Positions 33,462 through 45,090 of a stretch of DNA of 64,000 nt are shown here, in pieces. Location: positions 45,091 through 109,090 of the forward strand of contig JASANE010007074.1 of assembly GCA_030248225.1 (NCBI GenBank). Direction: 5' to 3'. How positions within the stretch are numbered: the stretch's first letter is position 1; the number at the start of each line of letters is the position of its first letter. This stretch comes from Trileptium ribeirensis (lineage: Eukaryota > Nematoda > Enoplea > Enoplida > Thoracostomopsidae). The position numbers and the translations under genes were made by a program. The notes beneath the pieces are model-generated. The model did no database searches, was not told the origin of the DNA, and worked only from the letters and a program-made list of their open reading frames with translations.

Positions 33462-36132
33462 TAACGTTCATACCAAGTAACTGAGCTACGCTGCCTCCCT
33501 GTCCAAACTTATAGTTTCGAATCCGATCAGTCGACGTCCATAGCTCGTCCGTCCATCCACAAGGTCGAAGCAAAAAGCTAAAGAAAATCTCGAAGTCAGG
33601 CTGAACGCTGCAGAGCTCGCGCGGCTCCGCTTAAATACGGCCATTTTCGAAATTTTGAATTTTGATTTATTGCTTTGTAAAAGGCCTTGGTCAGCACTTT
33701 TGGGACGATTTGACCCCAAATTCTAAGTTTGAAAGCAAACTTTATTATCAGTCGAAATTTATATAAATTTCCTATATAATAAAAGTAATTTATTACCCTT
33801 TTTAAATGAAACTCTTATAACTTTAATAGTAAACTCTCCAGAAACTTCTTAATCGATTGACAAATATACTACCCTATAATTCAAATTTTCAAATCTTCGA
33901 ATAAACTTTCAGTAAACTAGTATTAAGTCGGCGTTCACCTAAGCAAGAGTGAACCTTTAATATTAAGCTAATATCAGCTTAATATTAACTTGATACTGCA
34001 ATACTATTTGTTCAAATAAAAGTGGACGGTCGGAGCATCTGTTCAAATAAAATTAATACACACTTCATATTATTAAGTTGGCTCGTTTGCTGATAAGAAG
34101 TTTTCTCGAAACTTCTGATACTAAAATCTCAAACTTTATATTAAATGTTATATCAAGCTAACATAAAGTGTCGACTGATAAGGAGTTTCATCTATCAAAC
34201 TTCGTTAAAATTTATAAAAGTTATACTAAACTAGCAGCTACTTTAAACCTTGTTTACTTAATGAACCTCTTCAGCTTACCAACGACTGTGCTAGTGACGA
34301 AGCAGCAATACATCCAGCGGTAGGGCAAATGCTATATAAACATAATATTGCCTCTTTTATTTATTTAATAAAACTATCGACGTTATATCAAAAGAAAATA
34401 CTCAGTTCGTGCAAATGTATATAAGCAACGTATATACTCGTATGTTTGGAATCGACGTGCTCGGAAGAAACGCTGCTTAAGTAAACAAACTAAGGCAACG
34501 CATGCCACTGAGGTTGCCATTCCCTCAATGATGGCCAAAGTGCCATAAGAGTTTCGAATTCGGACTCAGCAGGTCCGTCCGAACATTTTGATGTGTAACA
34601 GGTCCATTTTTGGACAATAAAAGGGAAAGGTGGGCTCTGGGGCGAGTCCATCGCAGACTTTATAAAGTAACAAAGTGTTTTAGGCGGCTCCTGCGGGTTC
34701 GGGTTGCATTTTTGTGGGGTGGCAGGCACGTTTTTGTGCCGGTCTTTACAAGAGGAATCCAACGACGGGTCACACGCCTGTCGGGGAATAATTTCTACGA
34801 TTTTCACGCGAAAGGGTACCTAAACGCGGGCACAGAGGGACCAATGCGGGCTTAAAAGAAAGCCTCGGCTCTGATTACTACAACGATGTCTTATACTCAT
34901 ATCTGTGTCGAATGCTCGTTAAGTTATTTAATTAAATCGATTTATCGGTCTTATTTACGCAGTTATTTTCCTATAAGTTCGTGGATCCTGATCGGATTTC
35001 TACGGGATCGGTCTTATTAGAAATATCGTAAAATAATTCTCTATTAAAAATGTTGAGTCCTTAAATCCCGAATTTCCAGCAATTCCGGAGTTACGGGCCG
35101 GAGCCGCTACTTTTGATTCCAAATTTTCGTAAATTTTCTTTTACTTTTATCAGCTAACTTAGCCAGCGAAAATAAACGCTGGTAGCTGATAAAATTTTAG
35201 TTACCGCGGTTTACCAGTTTACTTCCTAATATTGAGCACTGGTAAAGTGATATTTCACTTTTCTTATAAATATTTTCAGTAAATTTGCTCATTTTCTGTT
35301 CGCTATAGGATGAACAGCCATATTTTTGTGGTCCGCACTCGTGAGGACGGTCGTGAAGAGTATCTGTCACGGCCAATCTTTCCTATGAAAAATCGTGATG
35401 AGTTTGGCGGGGTAGGGCTATTCCCATATATCGGGACAGGCAGTAAGTCGTACCGTCTTATATTTTCACAAGTCGGGTATTGCAAGGGTTGGCCATACTC
35501 GCGCTTTCCACCTATTAACATACTAGTTCAGGCGCGTAAAAATCGCTAAATTTTTCTAAAGATCGGCCTAAACTAAACTAGTTACTCGCGACTACTCACC
35601 CCTCCAAACTTATGAATCACAAGGGTACAACAAAATGTAATCATAATCCTGAAAATATCAATGAAATACACACTAAGATTACATCCAAATATAGACCTTT
35701 ATGGCTATGATCAGCACAATAGAACGACATGGTACGACAATTATTGATAAACTGTATAATTATACGTCCACAATCAAGTGTAGAATGCGAATATACAACG
35801 GTAATCAGACCGCCAAATCCTATACTTTCACCTAAAACACATATGAATACCAACAACGATTCCAAAGGTACACTAATATACTACGATCATCATTATACAA
35901 ATCAAATACGTAATACGTGCGTTTATGGCAACCAAAATAGTGCAACAAGAACAATGGTAATGGTAATATATCTCTATAATTCAAGTACTCAAATAAAGCC
36001 TTTATGGCCAACAACAATATGGTCACAACAGTGGTAATAATATACAGGTTACATATATCAATAGGTGCCTTTATGGCACTACAATCAACATATATGTATA
36101 CGTAGCGATACTTCGACGATTATTCATTCCTG
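33462..36132. repeat. Block present only in copy 1 (2671 bp)
   Basis: Absent from copy 2, where 75 unrelated bases (46172-46246) lie instead. Its left end carries, on the minus strand, a tRNA-like head (GGCAGCGTAGCTCAGTT at about 33477-33493). The right part (35690-36080) has a CTTTATGGC motif recurring four times. No transposase or terminal repeat is seen. It is either an insertion in copy 1 or a deletion with filler in copy 2. Confidence 0.8.
35310..35549 (+). CDS. Small hypothetical open frame
   Basis: 79 codons from ATG to stop, with coding-like composition (start MNSHIFVVRTREDGREEYL). The opposite strand is also open for 72 codons over the same bases, which weakens the call. It lies in the block found only in copy 1. 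No family is recognised. Confidence 0.2.
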   Translation: MNSHIFVVRTREDGREEYLSRPIFPMKNRDEFGGVGLFPYIGTGSKSYRLIFSQVGYCKGWPYSRFPPINILVQARKNR

Positions 36133-38640
36133 AAATGTTAATAACGATACCCATTCTGATCACAAAACTGTCGGCGATGCAGGCCGAAATATAACGAAAA
36201 GTCTTTATTCCTAGCAAGGTTAACGAGCGTAACGATCCATGATTTGTGGCACATATACATTGTCTATAAATAGAGTGACTACCAGGTCTTATGGTCAGTT
36301 CATCCATATGGGGGAATTAGGCTTACGCATTCACTTGCGCAAACAGGTTATAAATTGGTTCTAATTCCATATACGTATGTCATTCAATGCAGGGTTGGTT
36401 CCATATCCTTTTAGGTCGTCTCCGTTAGGTATTCTTAGTTGGTGAGACATCCGTAACTAAATTCAAAAATGTTGGCCATTACACTGTGGCCAGGATTAAT
36501 TTATCAGTGATAAATTGTAACGATATTTGTAAATGTTGGCCCTTAGGGTATGGCTAGGGTTAATCTACCTCGTAACGATCCAGTATGGATCTGTTACATC
36601 TCTTAGTTTTTTAAGGGGAAATTATTTGACTGCTTAATAGGGGTGGGAAGATTAAGTACGAGTTCTAGGATTGGTTTTAGCCGCGGGGTCTTATTAGGTT
36701 CGACTTGGGGTTTTCTGTTGGACAATTTGTACGGCTTTCACAGGTTCGCAGTTAGTTTGCGGCTCTATTTTCTGGTTACTGCCGGGTATCGATACGGCAT
36801 CCCACAAGAATAATTTATTTGTTTCCAGGTCTCTATTTCCCATCACTCTCGTGAGGGTTTTGATACTGATTTATTTCGAGAAAAGTGGGCTCACTGGAGT
36901 CATGAGCCCTTCAAAAAGTTGGGACCCTGCGTACCAGGCACACAAGGCCCCTAAGAGCCAGGTGGCAAGTCCTCCAAAAGTCGCCAGGTCAAAAATATTT
37001 ACAATTAATAAAATAATAATAATAAAATGTAAAGTAAAAGTATGGTACAATCTGAAATTCGAATTTTCTTGGGGCTTTATATACAAAGATTTTCGACCAT
37101 CGATGGGGTTTCATTTGTGACCGCTGGCTATATTAAAATTGTAGTTTACAATAAAATATTAAATTTACAAGTGTTCGAATTCTCTATTTTCCTTGGTCCA
37201 CTGGTTCCTTTAGAATTTCTTGATTTTGTTTTACAAATTTGCGTCAAAATTCTCTAAGTTTCCAATGGTCTTTAAAACTTTCTCTTAATTTTTAGGGGGG
37301 TATTTTGACTTTACACTTGGGGTTGTGGGGTTTTTCTCTCGGGGTTTACTTTGGTGGGTTTTCAACAGAATCGTGGTGCCACGATCCTTCAAAAACTTAG
37401 CGCACTGTACCGCAGGCGGTCACGTACAGGCCGTGTTTCCATCAGTTCCGAGCAATTATCACAAACATTAATATTATGACAACTATCACTATGAATTATC
37501 CTAAATTTCTGAGGAGGTGGTTAAAACTTAGCTTATTAAGTTTACCACGGTTGATGATAAACATACGTGATGCATACTTCAAGTATCCGTAAGCTGAAAT
37601 ATCAAAATTTTGGGAATCTTAGCACGTTAGTTACATTTTCAGGGCGTTTTCGTGGCTTTTCTTTGGACAATAAATACTATGGGGAACCGAACTCGAGGTT
37701 CCATTTACGATGGGCTGATTGGGCGTTTGCTAGCAGGGACAAAGTTTTCTGTTTTAGTGAGGATAATGTCCTCATTCGGTGGCTCTTTCCTAGACGTGTA
37801 TGTCTCGTGGGGTTTTGGAAGCTTTTACGCTTCTTCTTCGTGTTAAGCAGGGTTCCTGTAAAGAAACTTGGACAAAAATAAATCCGGATATGATTCCAAC
37901 GACGATGATGTCGATGTTGACCACGACTGCCATACTGCGTAAATGGTCGTTTGGAAGATTTGAGGTGGTAAAAGCTCGAAGTATTAACTTTACTATTGTT
38001 ATGGATAAGAGCTTTTACCTACAAAGCTGTTCTTACAAGCAGCATTTTGAGCTGAAACTTAGACAAATTTTCGGGAAAACTTAGTAAAAGCTGTTTAGGA
38101 AGTTTTGGTGAAGAGAGGGTTTTACTGGAATTAGGGCTGCATGGAAACCTTTTTTCGAGAGTCCTCTCTACACTAGAAGAGCCAACATTTCAGAAATCCT
38201 TGAAACCTTAATAATCTTTTGGCTGAAGCCGGAGGGCTAATGAATTTGACACTTAACTTTTCGACCTTCTATCATCCTTACATCCCCGCTAGTGTTGATT
38301 CTTGCACCTAATTTCGGGTATCTAGTTCTCTTCAGCTACAATAGGCGTACGGTTACAAGTAATACCAAAGGTACTATAACAAAATATCCATACCAAAAAC
38401 GATACATTTATATACAATCAGCTATATAACAGGCATAACGATTACCTCAGACAACAGTGAATGGGTCATATTGAATTGTCGTTCATCCAGTTTATACTCC
38501 TCAACTTTAGTTTATGTTCTCACAAATTCACTGTTTTCCTTCTAACTGATTTTCCAACCATCGGCTCAAGTGATTAGCAAAATACTCATTAATAACTGGT
38601 TCTCGTATATCGTCGTATATTTGCATTGTCGTTAGAACAG
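36133..38640. other. Non-coding part of copy 1
   Basis: Includes a short tandem repeat of about 70-80 bp with GTTGGCC..GTGGCCAGGATTAAT-like units (36468-36570) and the near-palindrome ATCGTGGTGCCACGATCC at 37372-37390. It also has three overlapping plus-strand frames (37042-38084) that are shared with copy 2 but show no motif. Confidence 0.45.
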
Positions 38641-39125
38641 TCTCATACTGTGGGTAACTGTAGTTCCATACGGAAGGGCGGCATTCTCACTTTGCGTAAC
38701 ATGTGGGATTTATTCAACTGAAATTCGGCATGGACCTCCTGAAACTCAGTCGACCACGCCGTCATGTTCTATTCAATATCCCAATAAGACGGGGGTGGTG
38801 CTACGATAGTGGTAGCGGAGTCTGATAATATATAATCGAAGGTACACATGTAACATCTCAGTCGCCGTAAAACATGGCGAGGAGAGTCTAACGGTTGATT
38901 TTCCAGGGGTTTCCTTCTTAGGGCAGATAGGTATCCGCCTACAATGACAACAGTTCAAGTTTGTGGGGTAATTAAGCAAGTAGCCATTCGGATGAGGAAT
39001 TACATAATTGCTCTTGGCCAAGTATGGACAAAATAATCAGGGCTTGCATTGAGCTTTAACACCGGGGCGGCGGTAGCATCGCCGATAATTATAGTTGTAG
39101 GCCATAAGACGATTACGTCCCTATG
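38640..39125 (-). pseudogene. C-terminal part of the NADAR gene, copy 1, broken
   Basis: After a TAA that ends the NADAR frame, the same frame stays open (IVLWPTTIIIGDATAAPV) to another stop near 39003. It then continues in a second frame from 39021 with a Cys-rich block (NLNCCHCRRIPICPKK), possibly a small zinc site. A run of five G at 38791-38795, four in copy 2, shifts the frame again. No known domain is recognised. Confidence 0.55.
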
Positions 39126-39149
39126 AAAGGTGCGTATCTCTTGTAGTAT

Positions 39150-39703
39150 TTATCGCATCACATTGTAACAATTCCTTGGGTGACGGCCCATTCTAAAATC
39201 GTAAGGTCCAACGCCAATGCTCCAGGAGCTATCGGTAGGATTAGCCTCCAGAAGCTGGGCGTCTCCTGTGGACAATAGGGTATTCCGTAAAAAGGGGAAG
39301 TCGAACTTGCGTAATAATATGGTTCTCGTTAGATGAGGCAGGACGGGGCGAAGAAGTTGAATGTTTACCTCATCCAAGAATTGTTGTTTGTTTCTCCTGA
39401 CAATGGATTTGACATCTCGAGCTCCCATCTAAGGTCATCGATGTCTCGTCGAGCTTGATCCTCGTTGAAAAGGTAAGTGACGAGTAATTGATATCCTTGT
39501 TCCGTAGAACTGTATTCGATGTGGTAATGTGGAATCGTTTGATCACAGGCGGACATGTTCGACAACTTAGGCCATCGAGTGCCTTTTGAAAGAAAAATTT
39601 CGATCGGCTTTGAATAATCGATGAAATAGTACGGCACAGGAACGGGATTCTCTTGTGGTTTGCTGACATCAGCGTATCGCTTTGGTTCTTTGAGGTAATT
39701 CAT
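39150..39703 (-). pseudogene. NADAR (YbiA-like) domain, copy 1, frameshifted
   Basis: The first frame (39703 to about 39428) carries the N-terminal half, with LSNMSACD and HIEYSSTEQGYQ. The second frame (39428-39150) carries the C-terminal half, with RNTLLSTGDAQLLEANPTD and SSWSIGVGPYD. That matches the NADAR family pattern of LL.TG...L.EA.P.D..WGIG. A one-base shift at about 39428 separates them and is present in both copies, so it predates the duplication. NADAR enzymes hydrolyse N-glycosidic bonds in riboflavin intermediates (YbiA), and some remove ADP-ribose from DNA guanine. The copy is probably inactive. Confidence 0.75.
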
Positions 39704-39809
39704 CTAGAATTTAAATACTTCGTCGTTACTGACGGTTCTTCAAGACGGATTTGGGGCGGAGCTTGAGGTTAGTAACGGGATTAATAGTCGTTAAGTGACT
39801 TCAGGACGG

Positions 39810-40742
39810 TTATTGTCGTCCTCGACGGGGCGGTGCTCGCGGTGTTCGAACAGCTTGAAGTCCAAAGTCTTCAGGTCTTAGCGGTCTACTTCCCCATGGG
39901 TAATTCGGGATCGTTTCAGGGTGGCGTCGAATAGTATGTTCGAGTCCCGGTTCCTCCATAAACCAACTGCGGTCATGGGCTTGTCTATACGGCATTTCAC
40001 GGCGGTTGGTTCCTACGTTCTTCCTTCGGATAGGCTCATTTCTTCTAGTTACAGGTATTGGGTATTTCCGGTTTACATTATCTTTCTGCGACATAGTCGG
40101 TTTACGTAAGTTGTAATTATTAATTCCCATTTTTGGTGTCATTGACGGTCCAGATCTGGTCCAAGTAACGTTAGTTGCGGTTTGCAAATGCCTAGGCGCG
40201 GTAGTAATTGCGATTGTTTGTTTAACATTATTAATCGTGCGCTGATTTACGCGTACTCCACGTTGTGACGCGGGCTCTTGCCTGCGCGTAGGGCTACGTT
40301 GCGGTGAAGCGGTTGGGGTAGGTTCGTCATCACTAACTACTCGAGCAATTCCTTGTCTAATTCTACATATATCAGGTTCTGATTCTTCTGATGCTCTTTC
40401 AATTACTATTGGCTGCTTTGGAGGTCGGCCACGACGACGCCTACTGATTGTGTCCTCCAAAAAGGGTTGAACTTGTTCGTATAGTGAATGTGTAGTGTCT
40501 GGCACTGGTGCTGTGCTTCCTGTGAAGTGTTCCAAGAGTTCAGTTGCAGTTTGAGAACTTGTTTCGGTTCCTTCTAGTGCTCTACGTCTTCGTTCCTCTT
40601 CGTCACCTAAGAAGTCTCTCACAACCTCTCTAGCTACTTTTCGTCCAGTGTGTCTTCGTATAAATGCTGTTTCTGGAGGGGGAGAGTCTCTTCCGTGTGG
40701 TGTCTTAGGTCGTCTGGGTGGTTTATTTAGTGGTTCGGGCAT
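39810..40742 (-). pseudogene. Basic, disordered AT-hook protein upstream of NADAR, copy 1
   Basis: 310 codons from ATG (40742). Regions in order: Pro/Arg-rich start; acidic and Arg-rich helix (EEERRRRALEGTE); SRRRRGRPPKQP, a good AT-hook (RGRP core) at about residue 105; Ser/Pro/Arg-rich middle; basic C-terminus (RRGRQ). The AT-hook binds the minor groove of AT-rich DNA in other proteins. The stop at 39810 is followed, about 107 bases on, by the NADAR frames on the same strand. They may once have been one protein, or neighbouring exons or genes. It could also be a gag-like protein of an unknown element. Confidence 0.6.
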
Positions 40743-42734
40743 TGAAGCAAAGTAACGTTATCTGCAACGCAGCCAGAAACTGCGTCCTTGCCAATGAACT
40801 GTATTTATGTTGAAACTGTGCGAGCAATATCACGGTTTGACTCATTTATAGCATTCTGATTAGAAAGTTATCATCATTATCATCTAACTGACGGGCACTG
40901 GTTTCCCAACGATAGCCTAAACATTGTCTCTAACCACTGATCAGAAAATTAGTTTCTATTATTTTCTCTTAGAACCATATAAACCAATACTTTTAAATTT
41001 TGTACAGAACAGTGTGTAACAGACGTATGTAAGAGAGGCGATTGGACACAAAGCGAAAGTGTTTATTGTACGTTCCATGCGTTTTAAGCACACTTAGTTT
41101 GACGCAGTAGACGCAAGGGTTTATAGTGGAAGTCGTTTTTGCTTTGGGTGTCCAAAAACCGGCATATTAATGAATAAATAAATATTATTTGCTGCCTCAG
41201 TCTCTTTAAAGTTTCAGAAAGGCAATAATGCCATCGTAATACATTAAGTTTAATGTAAAAGTTATTTTTAACACATTTTAAATCCGTTGTACCTTCATAT
41301 CTTCCTTCATCTGTTTTACTTTATATAAGTTTCGAAGACCAGGTTCCGGATCCGGTTTAAATGAACGGTTGCTAGTTCCGGTTCCGGTTATTCCCTATTG
41401 TTTGCATATGTGACTATAAAAGTTTTCGAGCTTGGTGGAAACGATGATTCGTTTTAACGTATGTGTGACTATTCCTGTTGCTGCGCACTCGTGGGTTGAC
41501 CCACATTCTGATAATATACGCGTTGAAATCAAAATTTTGCAACGCCAGTAATATGTACAGGCTTATGCAGACTGCCAAAATTATACAGGAGACATGAACT
41601 AATGGGTCTGCCAGTGCGCAACTGGGGAGAGCAAAAAATACTTGGAAAGGAGCGGGATGATTCCCCAGTTCATATGGCGGGTTTCCCAATTGAACAGAGG
41701 GCATCAGAAAACATCAACTATGTGTAATTTAACGACGGATTGCAATTATATTTACGTAAAATAACTTCACCAGCATATTCTCTAAGCCGAAATGCCTAAA
41801 AATTAGCATATTTTGTAGATAAACAAAAAATCCGCCAGTTTTTTTAGCCGCGCACTGCGTAGTTAATTGCATGGGTGGCATGACCTTGGTCGAATCCAAA
41901 ATTTACTTCGCTTCATGAAGTGGGGAAATTGCTGGATGTCAATATATCTGCCCCCTTATCTGGAGAAGCCAGATGTACATAATTATAATACTTAAATCTG
42001 TTAAATAATCAGTGATCTACGTTTTGTGAGCGGAAGAGTTCTATAATTGCACTTAAACTTTTAACGCTTTAGTCAACCGTTTAATCTTGAATTTGCATCT
42101 CGCATGCCGCTTAATAAGTATATTAGGCACCGCAGAGAATTGAAATGAGTACACATTACTTAAACTTTCTCCAAAATAAAAAGTACATGTATACGAAGAC
42201 AGTGCAGTAAACAGTGTATTTCGAAATTATATTTAATACCTCACTGCTTATTCTAAAAGGTTACTATGTATTTTGTATAGCGTTCGTTCAAATTGATCCT
42301 ATGCTTCTAGGCTTCTCAGTCAAATTCTTGTCAAAGCTGCTGCTCAGTTTCTTAAGTTATTTAGTTTTGTGGGGCTCTCATGACATTCACGGATCTACTA
42401 GCTCTTCAGATGTAACTGACTGTTGCACGCTAAAAAATTTTCGCAGTTGTAAACTAGAATGGCGGGGGTTCGGCGCTAAAATGCCTCTGCACCCAGGTCA
42501 TACAGCGACATTCAAAAGTATAATATATAGTTAAAGTAACGATTAGCATTACACACTGGGTCCATTTGGACCCATTACGCACGAAAATATTAAATATTGA
42601 TCTGTTTCTTCTTTGATTTTGAAATTTATGATAAAGTCAGAATATAACAAATATTTTCTATATATTGTATATATAGTCTAAAATTTATCTTTTAATCACC
42701 CCTGTTTTGTATAGGTATAACGATAAAATTTCAG
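40743..42734. other. Non-coding or uncertain part of copy 1
   Basis: A minus-strand frame at 41414-41704 and a plus-strand frame at 42214-42534 are both kept open in copy 2 with few changes, but show no motif. At the protein level the second shows two changes (Asn to Lys, Arg to His) in its last 40 residues. 42660-42734 looks like intron, ending in an AAATTTCAG acceptor. Confidence 0.35.
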
Positions 42735-43283
42735 CTGCTACAACCGGAAATTCGACATGAGAGAAACGCGTTGCTTCAATGTGTTACACACATTGTCGAC
42801 CATTCCTACTTCTTAACAGCTTCCACACCTAACTCTTCAGAAACACGAGTCACACAGAAACCACTGTATGACAAACAGTGGCAAACCAACAATAGCCCTG
42901 CATCTGTAGGTGCTGAAGACTACGATGACAATGCCGGCGATGAAGAGGAGGGTGAAATTCCAGAAGACCCGCCTACTGAAAGTGAAATGCGAATGGCACA
43001 TTCGACCTTCGGAATTGGGGATATGTTACGATCTCTGAATCCAACAAAATTAAAAGAAGAAATTAAAGTAGAAGTCAATGGTGACGATAAAAATTTGATT
43101 GGAACTCTTGGCGAAGCAGGCGAAAAATGGACGTTGGCCAGTAATAGGCATATAGCAAATCTGGCAGAGTTGGATGAACCAAGTAATGTTAAAGAATGCT
43201 ATAAAAGCGAAGCGATACTGCTGCCGCCATCAATCCAAGCCGAAGCGTTATTAGAAGAAATTGAACGCCAGTTTAATCTATGA
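42735..43283 (+). CDS. Terminal exon of an acidic protein of unknown function, copy 1 (intact)
   Basis: Acceptor AAAATTTCAG at 42734, or a second possible one at 42714. The frame is open for 182 codons to TGA at 43281-43283, with no in-frame ATG near the start, so it is an exon rather than a whole gene. Start: LLQPEIRHERNALLQCV (helix-like). Middle: low-complexity acidic segment (DNAGDEEEGEIPEDPP). End: a Lys/Glu-rich helix-like region finishing EEIERQFNL. I do not recognise the family, and upstream exons were not found. Confidence 0.6.
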   Translation: MLQPEIRHERNALLQCVTHIVDHSYFLTASTPNSSETRVTQKPLYDKQWQTNNSPASVGAEDYDDNAGDEEEGEIPEDPPTESEMRMAHSTFGIGDMLRSLNPTKLKEEIKVEVNGDDKNLIGTLGEAGEKWTLASNRHIANLAELDEPSNVKECYKSEAILLPPSIQAEALLEEIERQFNL

Positions 43284-43434
43284 CCAATATACAGGGGTGG
43301 ATAGAGATAGGCTAGACAGCCTTATTTACCGGAATGGACAAGCAAATTTTTCAACTAGCAAGGATCTATTCAAACGTTGAGTAAAATTTAGCAGTACACC
43401 TGTCATAAAAAATTTTGGCCCATGTGAAGTTGGA

Positions 43435-43625
43435 GGACCGGAGTAAAATGCATGCCATGCCATTCTCAATATACAAAGCCTAAACCTTAGTCTTAGCCTA
43501 AGCTAAGATTTCTATATGAACCATGTACTAAGCCTAACTTGGGGGTCTCCCGCCCCCGAACCCCCACTCTAAGCTGTTTTTCTAACATTATAACGTCCGG
43601 CCCATAAAGTTGACATGGCCAAAAT
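43435..43625 (+). repeat. Dispersed repeat R3, copy B
   Basis: Contains ATGCATGCCATGCC, the CCTTAGTCTTAGCCTAAGC core, a GGGGGTCTCCCGCCCCCG hairpin and a TGACATGGCC end. It matches copies at 15640 and 60915. The copy at 53465 is its tandem-duplicate partner. Confidence 0.85.
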
Positions 43626-45090
43626 TTTACTCGTTCAATAACACCGAATTACCGAACTTTAACTGTAACCAGTTACATCTGATTGTCTGGACAAAAGTCA
43701 TTTTATATTTTGCCGCTTAATGCGGTGTTCACGTTATAATATCGCCCACGTTTGGAACCTATGTACCACATACAGTCTCATGCATACTGTAGACAATAGG
43801 GTGTGTTGGATACACCATGTTTTTAATAAATTTTTTCAAAGGTAGTTTCTGAGGGTATTGCCACATCTCGACAGTGTCAAGCACACCGTGTCTTCTTGCA
43901 GTTTTATTGAGAGTATGAGCCGTTATTTCATCAACGTTCATATGGCCTAGATACAAATACCGAGGATTTAAATAAGTCTACACGTCACAATTGGCTAATA
44001 AACCACATTAGCTGCAGACGGTGTCTGTTATAGTTAATTCACGCCAAAAATGTAGCTAAGGGTGTGTACGACATTGTAAACATAAAATGTGGTAGTTAAG
44101 GGTGTGTCGTACACCATCGGAAATTGGTTTACGGTATGGGTGTGAGCCTGACTGTCTATACGGTTAGGTCGCGACTACAGGGATACAAATGTTCCAAACA
44201 GCGGGGACATTATAACGTGAACGCCGCATAAAGTTTGATTATGGTCATGATTTTTCTTTTACATACATGTCTATATATAAAGGCACATCAGACTATGCAA
44301 ACACCCTCATGATATTTATTCAATGACATTTGTTGATATTAATTCTAAACCTATCTATATCCGAAATATTTTGGGGGAAAACCACATGTGCAAAATCGAA
44401 ATTTATTAGAAATATAGCTAAATGCATCTACCTAGTAAAATACATGAAAATGGTCTTAAGGCACAAGTAACATCTCAATAAAGGTTTCTGATATGCATAC
44501 CTGAAATAATTTTGGTTAACTAGCAAATAATTTTTTTTGAATTGCAGAATGTTTTGCTTTATGCAAAGGAAATTTTCAAGATTTTTTGGTATAAAAACCT
44601 ACATTAGTAGTAAATTAAAAGCCCGATTTCACCCGTTTATCACAAGTTAATATTTTAACCAAGCTGTTGACGGATGGTTGGACATGTGATATGTATTATG
44701 GGTCTTTCTGAGAACTTTTCGTCAACTTGGTTCTGATTGTATATACATTTATCGACATAAAAAAACTTTTAGTAACATTGGTGACCTAAAAAATAGAAAT
44801 TAATAAACATCCGAAGATATTGCAATTGATTAGATTTGGTTCGGTTAGTCATAATATAAAAAAAATTCCCTCCGTGTAGCAGTTTTTCGGCAAACGTCAA
44901 TTCCGCAGCTTGAGCAAAATAACGAGCTCAATGCATCCAAAAGAGCTCGTCATTCGGTGGTCAGTTAGAACTACTCATTGATAAATTCTTGTACACATAA
45001 TATCTGAAACTTTTCAATCATATTATCAATAACAGATAACGGGGTATATACTAATAAAAGCTGAATCCTTTGTTTCCTTATGATTTGGAA
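43626..45090. other. Non-coding end of copy 1
   Basis: AT-rich. Several GGTGTGT motifs and small hairpins are seen near 43780-44140, for example a GGTGTGT..ACACC pair. No gene is seen. Confidence 0.4.

Larger units (their letters stand above)
32381..45090. repeat. Large tandem duplication, copy 1 (12.7 kb)
   Basis: The unit starts at ACAATTCTTGAATGGGCC (32381) and the same sequence begins copy 2 at 45091, in direct tandem. The first 1.08 kb matches base for base with an offset of 12710. After a block unique to this copy (33462-36132), matching resumes at 36133 against 46247. It holds the AT-hook/NADAR pseudogene (minus) and an acidic terminal exon (plus). Confidence 0.95.

Noticed and set aside
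34490..34855. Overlapping frames of 105 (minus) and 81 (plus) codons
   Set aside because: Opposite-strand overlap, no motif, and located in the copy-specific block. Neither could be preferred.
36851..38084. Plus-strand gene suggested by several frames conserved in both duplicate copies
   Set aside because: Three frames are open over the same bases and the copies are too similar for conservation to mean anything. No domain is seen.
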